DNA from: Boesenbergia rotunda | Lineage: Eukaryota > Streptophyta > Magnoliopsida > Zingiberales > Zingiberaceae | NCBI GenBank assembly: GCA_024364735.1 | Contig: JAGFNQ010005391.1 | Coordinates: 25,961-89,960, forward strand | DNA: 64,000 nucleotides | Reading direction: 5' to 3' | Shown here: positions 61,190 to 64,000 of the stretch, piece after piece | Numbering within the stretch: position 1 is the first letter of the stretch | Layout: every line of letters begins with the position of its first letter | Made by a program: the position numbers and the translations under genes | The notes under the pieces: model-generated | The model's database searches: none | What the model was told of the DNA's origin: nothing | The model's input: only the letters and a program-made list of their open reading frames with translations

Positions 61190-62095
61190 TAATGAGCATT
61201 TGAGAGTTTTTGTTAATTATTTTTTAGATTACAGTTATATAAAAATATTTTTGAATTTTTATAAATATCAGATTCTATTTTAATTTTTATAAAGTTTATT
61301 CAAAAGTTGGAAACAAAATTTTAATATTTTTTTTATTTTTTTTATTTATGATCTAGAATTAAAAGTTCACATTTATATCATTAATAAATTTATCATTTTA
61401 CATAAATACCTTTAAATAAAATTTTATATTTTTATATAATTTATATTTTCTGAATTTTATATACATATTTTTATAAATTTATATAAAATTTGTCTTTTTT
61501 ATATTTTTATTAATTTTATATTTTTTGTAAACATATATATTATGTAAAAAATTAATTTTGATATAATATTTAATATATAATAATGAATATATAAAATATT
61601 ATTGATTGTGTATCAATATTATATTTAGATAATTAAAAAAATTAATTTATATAATTTAAAGATAAGGTTGTTATTTAACTAAAAATTAAACTTAAAAGTA
61701 ATTATTCATCAAATACTCAAATTTTATCTTATATCAGCTTTTGATTTTTATTTTTAAATATTCCATACTTTTTTTAAATTTTTATAATTTTATATTTTTT
61801 AGATATATATATTATTTAAAAAATTAATTTTGATATAATATATAATTTATAATAATAAATATATAAAATATTACTGATTGTGTATCAATATTATATTTAG
61901 ATAATTAAAAAAATTAATTTATATAATTTAAAGATATTGTTATTATTTAATTAAAAATTAAATTTAAAAATAATTATTAATCAAATACTCAAATTTTATC
62001 TTATATCAATTTTTTATTTTTATTTTCAAATGCTTTATTTTCAAATACTTTCCAAAAGGTCTCTTAAACATTCTCTTAAAATAATATTCTAAAAT
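61190..62095. repeat. diverged MITE-like block with internal duplication
   Basis: In reverse orientation it matches the interior of the MITE at 53684-54361 (TAGAATTAAAAGTT.ACATTTATA and following AT-rich sequence). A segment of about 270 bp is present twice (about 61490-61760 and 61780-62045), sharing TTGTGTATCAATATTATAT. Ends are degraded (GAGCATTTGAGAG ... AACATTCTCTTA). Confidence 0.65.
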
Positions 62096-64000
62096 TATTT
62101 TTTAAAAATATAAATTATGAAATAAAATTATAAAATAGTGGCATATGCTTTTTAATATTCGATGAAGTTTAATCACAACACATGCCCACCTATAAAAAAG
62201 AAATTTATATAAAAAGTATCGTACGTGAGTAATATTTAAATATTTAAAAAACATTTTTAAATTCAATATATTTAAGTGCGTGCCCATGTTCTAGAAACAT
62301 AAAAAATAATGGATATATATTATTATTTTATTTAATCCTAAAGGGATCAAAACCGGAGTCCACCAACAGATTAAACCAGAAAACAGAGCCACACTAAACA
62401 AACAAAACCGCTTTAACAGCTTACAAGTTTCTATCCCTGAGACACCTCCTCAATTTTTTTTGGATATTTAAAAATTAAATCTTAATTTTAATAAATTGGC
62501 AAATAATTTTTTTAATAAATGATTAATTTAAAAATATTGAACATATGAATTATTTATTATGAATATTTTTAAATTATTTTGATCATCAATAAAATTTAAA
62601 ATTTTACAATTCGCTTGATTTCTCACAAGCACTTGAACCTGAAAGCCTGGGACTTTTTGAAAACCATTAGTTTCTAAACCAGTGTTCTAAAACAAGTATA
62701 CAAAACAGCCAATAGTTTCATTGATTAATCATCTGAGCTCATATTCCAAAGCCTATATTTCTATTGCTTATCTTAAACCATGGCCCTAACCATCCCAAAA
62801 CCAAGGGGTTAGCAAAACAGGGTATAACTCCCATGTTCTGTGGGCCGCCAGTTGGACCGAGCAGGAGAGGGACTCAACTCATGTTAATCCCATCGTGGAT
62901 GTCCTCTCCCCGTTGCCGTCGTCGTGGGTTGCGTTTTGATGACTCGTCATCCCCTCATTCGCTTCCGGAACAACTAAGAACAAATTTTCGAAGTAAAAAA
63001 GTTTTCGTCATTTACTTTATTAAAATTTGAAGAGAAAAGAAAATTATAATCCATCAGCAGATAATTTTAAAATTAAAATTAATCTTTTTAAAATCGGACG
63101 GAAAGTAATGAGTGGATAAAAAATAACATATTTATCCCTTTTTATTTAAAAAATTACACAATACACCAAAAATGATGGATATACTCTTTTTACTAACAAA
63201 ATTATATCATATATTAAAAAATAACGTATATATCATTTTTCACTTATAAAATTATGCTACATCCACCTTCCTCAATATAGTATTTACTAGATAGTTATTA
63301 TAGTTATTTTCAAAAAAAAAATTAATTTAAAATAATTTTAATTAAGTTGGTAAAAATATATTAATATAATATTTTAATAAAATAGTTAATTTTTCATATT
63401 ATAATATTTATCAAATATATATTGTAACAGTTAAATATCTTCTATGTATTTTGGTTAAATTATATATCTTGAAAATCTGAAATCCTAAATCTTAAATCAA
63501 AACATTGAAATTGTTAATTCTTTATGTTATGATAACTATCAAGTAATTTTATAAATTATAAAAGCTATCGAATAATTTCTATACGTTATCATTAAATTTT
63601 AAATTTTAAAATCTTAAACCCTGTATCTTAAATTTTGAATATTATTAAAATATTTTTTTATTAACTTCATTAAAATTATTTAAATTAATCAAAATTACTT
63701 TAAATTAATTAAAATTATTTTAAAATAATTAAGATAACTATTTAATAGTTTTTATAAGTTGTAATAGCTATAAAACAACTTAGCTATATTGCAATAGCTC
63801 TTTATAGTTGTCATAATCCTTTTGAAAACAAGAAATAATATTGCAGTATTATACAAAATGTCATGAGTTGATCCTAGACGACCTACTTACGGTCAACCTC
63901 ATATCTCTTTATAAAGAGGTAAATCAAGAATAAATAATGCTATAATAGTGATTTTTGAAGCAATATACTCATCCTAGGTGCCTCCACAGTTTATTTTCAG
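62096..64000. other. AT-rich intergenic DNA
   Basis: No gene recognised. Open frames at 62102-62287 and 62764-63030 lack any domain or codon signal. Confidence 0.5.

Overview
This is plant nuclear DNA: spliced genes sit in AT-rich DNA packed with nested LTR retrotransposons, MITEs and SINEs. The very GC-rich coding sequence of the lactate dehydrogenase gene suggests a grass-like or other commelinid monocot, but that is inference; the species cannot be read from the sequence.

Layout. 1-6165: a decayed Ty1/copia element on the minus strand, its outer LTR cut by the window edge. 6166-9263: intergenic DNA with one tRNA-derived SINE. 9269-46081: a long stretch made mostly of diverged copies of one AT-rich repeat family, broken up by later insertions. 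These are a small solo LTR (9269-9919); a fold-back element of about 3.3 kb (10121-24893) with a 9-bp target duplication; a young, apparently intact 11.5-kb Ty3/gypsy Tat-type element inside its left arm (11111-22628); a hAT-type MITE (28351-28857); a Tat-type solo LTR (30326-31378); and a gag-only copia-like element (31527-38298) whose own right LTR carries another solo LTR (35658-37795). 46082-48712: a large inverted duplication of the 3' end of the neighbouring LFR gene. 48641-52751: the LFR gene. 52752-59159: MITEs, a copia LTR with a solo LTR inside it, a second SINE copy, and another Tat-type solo LTR. 59352-60507: an L-lactate dehydrogenase gene. 60562-64000: AT-rich DNA with one more MITE-like block and nothing else recognised.

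Genes. Two host genes look functional, both on the minus strand. LFR is a nuclear armadillo-repeat protein associated with SWI/SNF chromatin remodelling; I resolve 8 exons and 466 aa. L-lactate dehydrogenase has 2 exons and 354 aa and acts in cytosolic fermentation. They are unrelated in function. The Tat element carries two protein-coding units: a sense gag-pol of 1717 aa, and an antisense three-exon gene of 777 aa with its own TATA box.

The most unusual structures are the symmetric fold-back element (seven 30-bp palindromes exactly 158 bp apart around a dyad at 23423/23424), the spliced antisense gene, the LFR inverted duplication with a MITE in only one arm, and the degenerate repeat field of about 20 kb.
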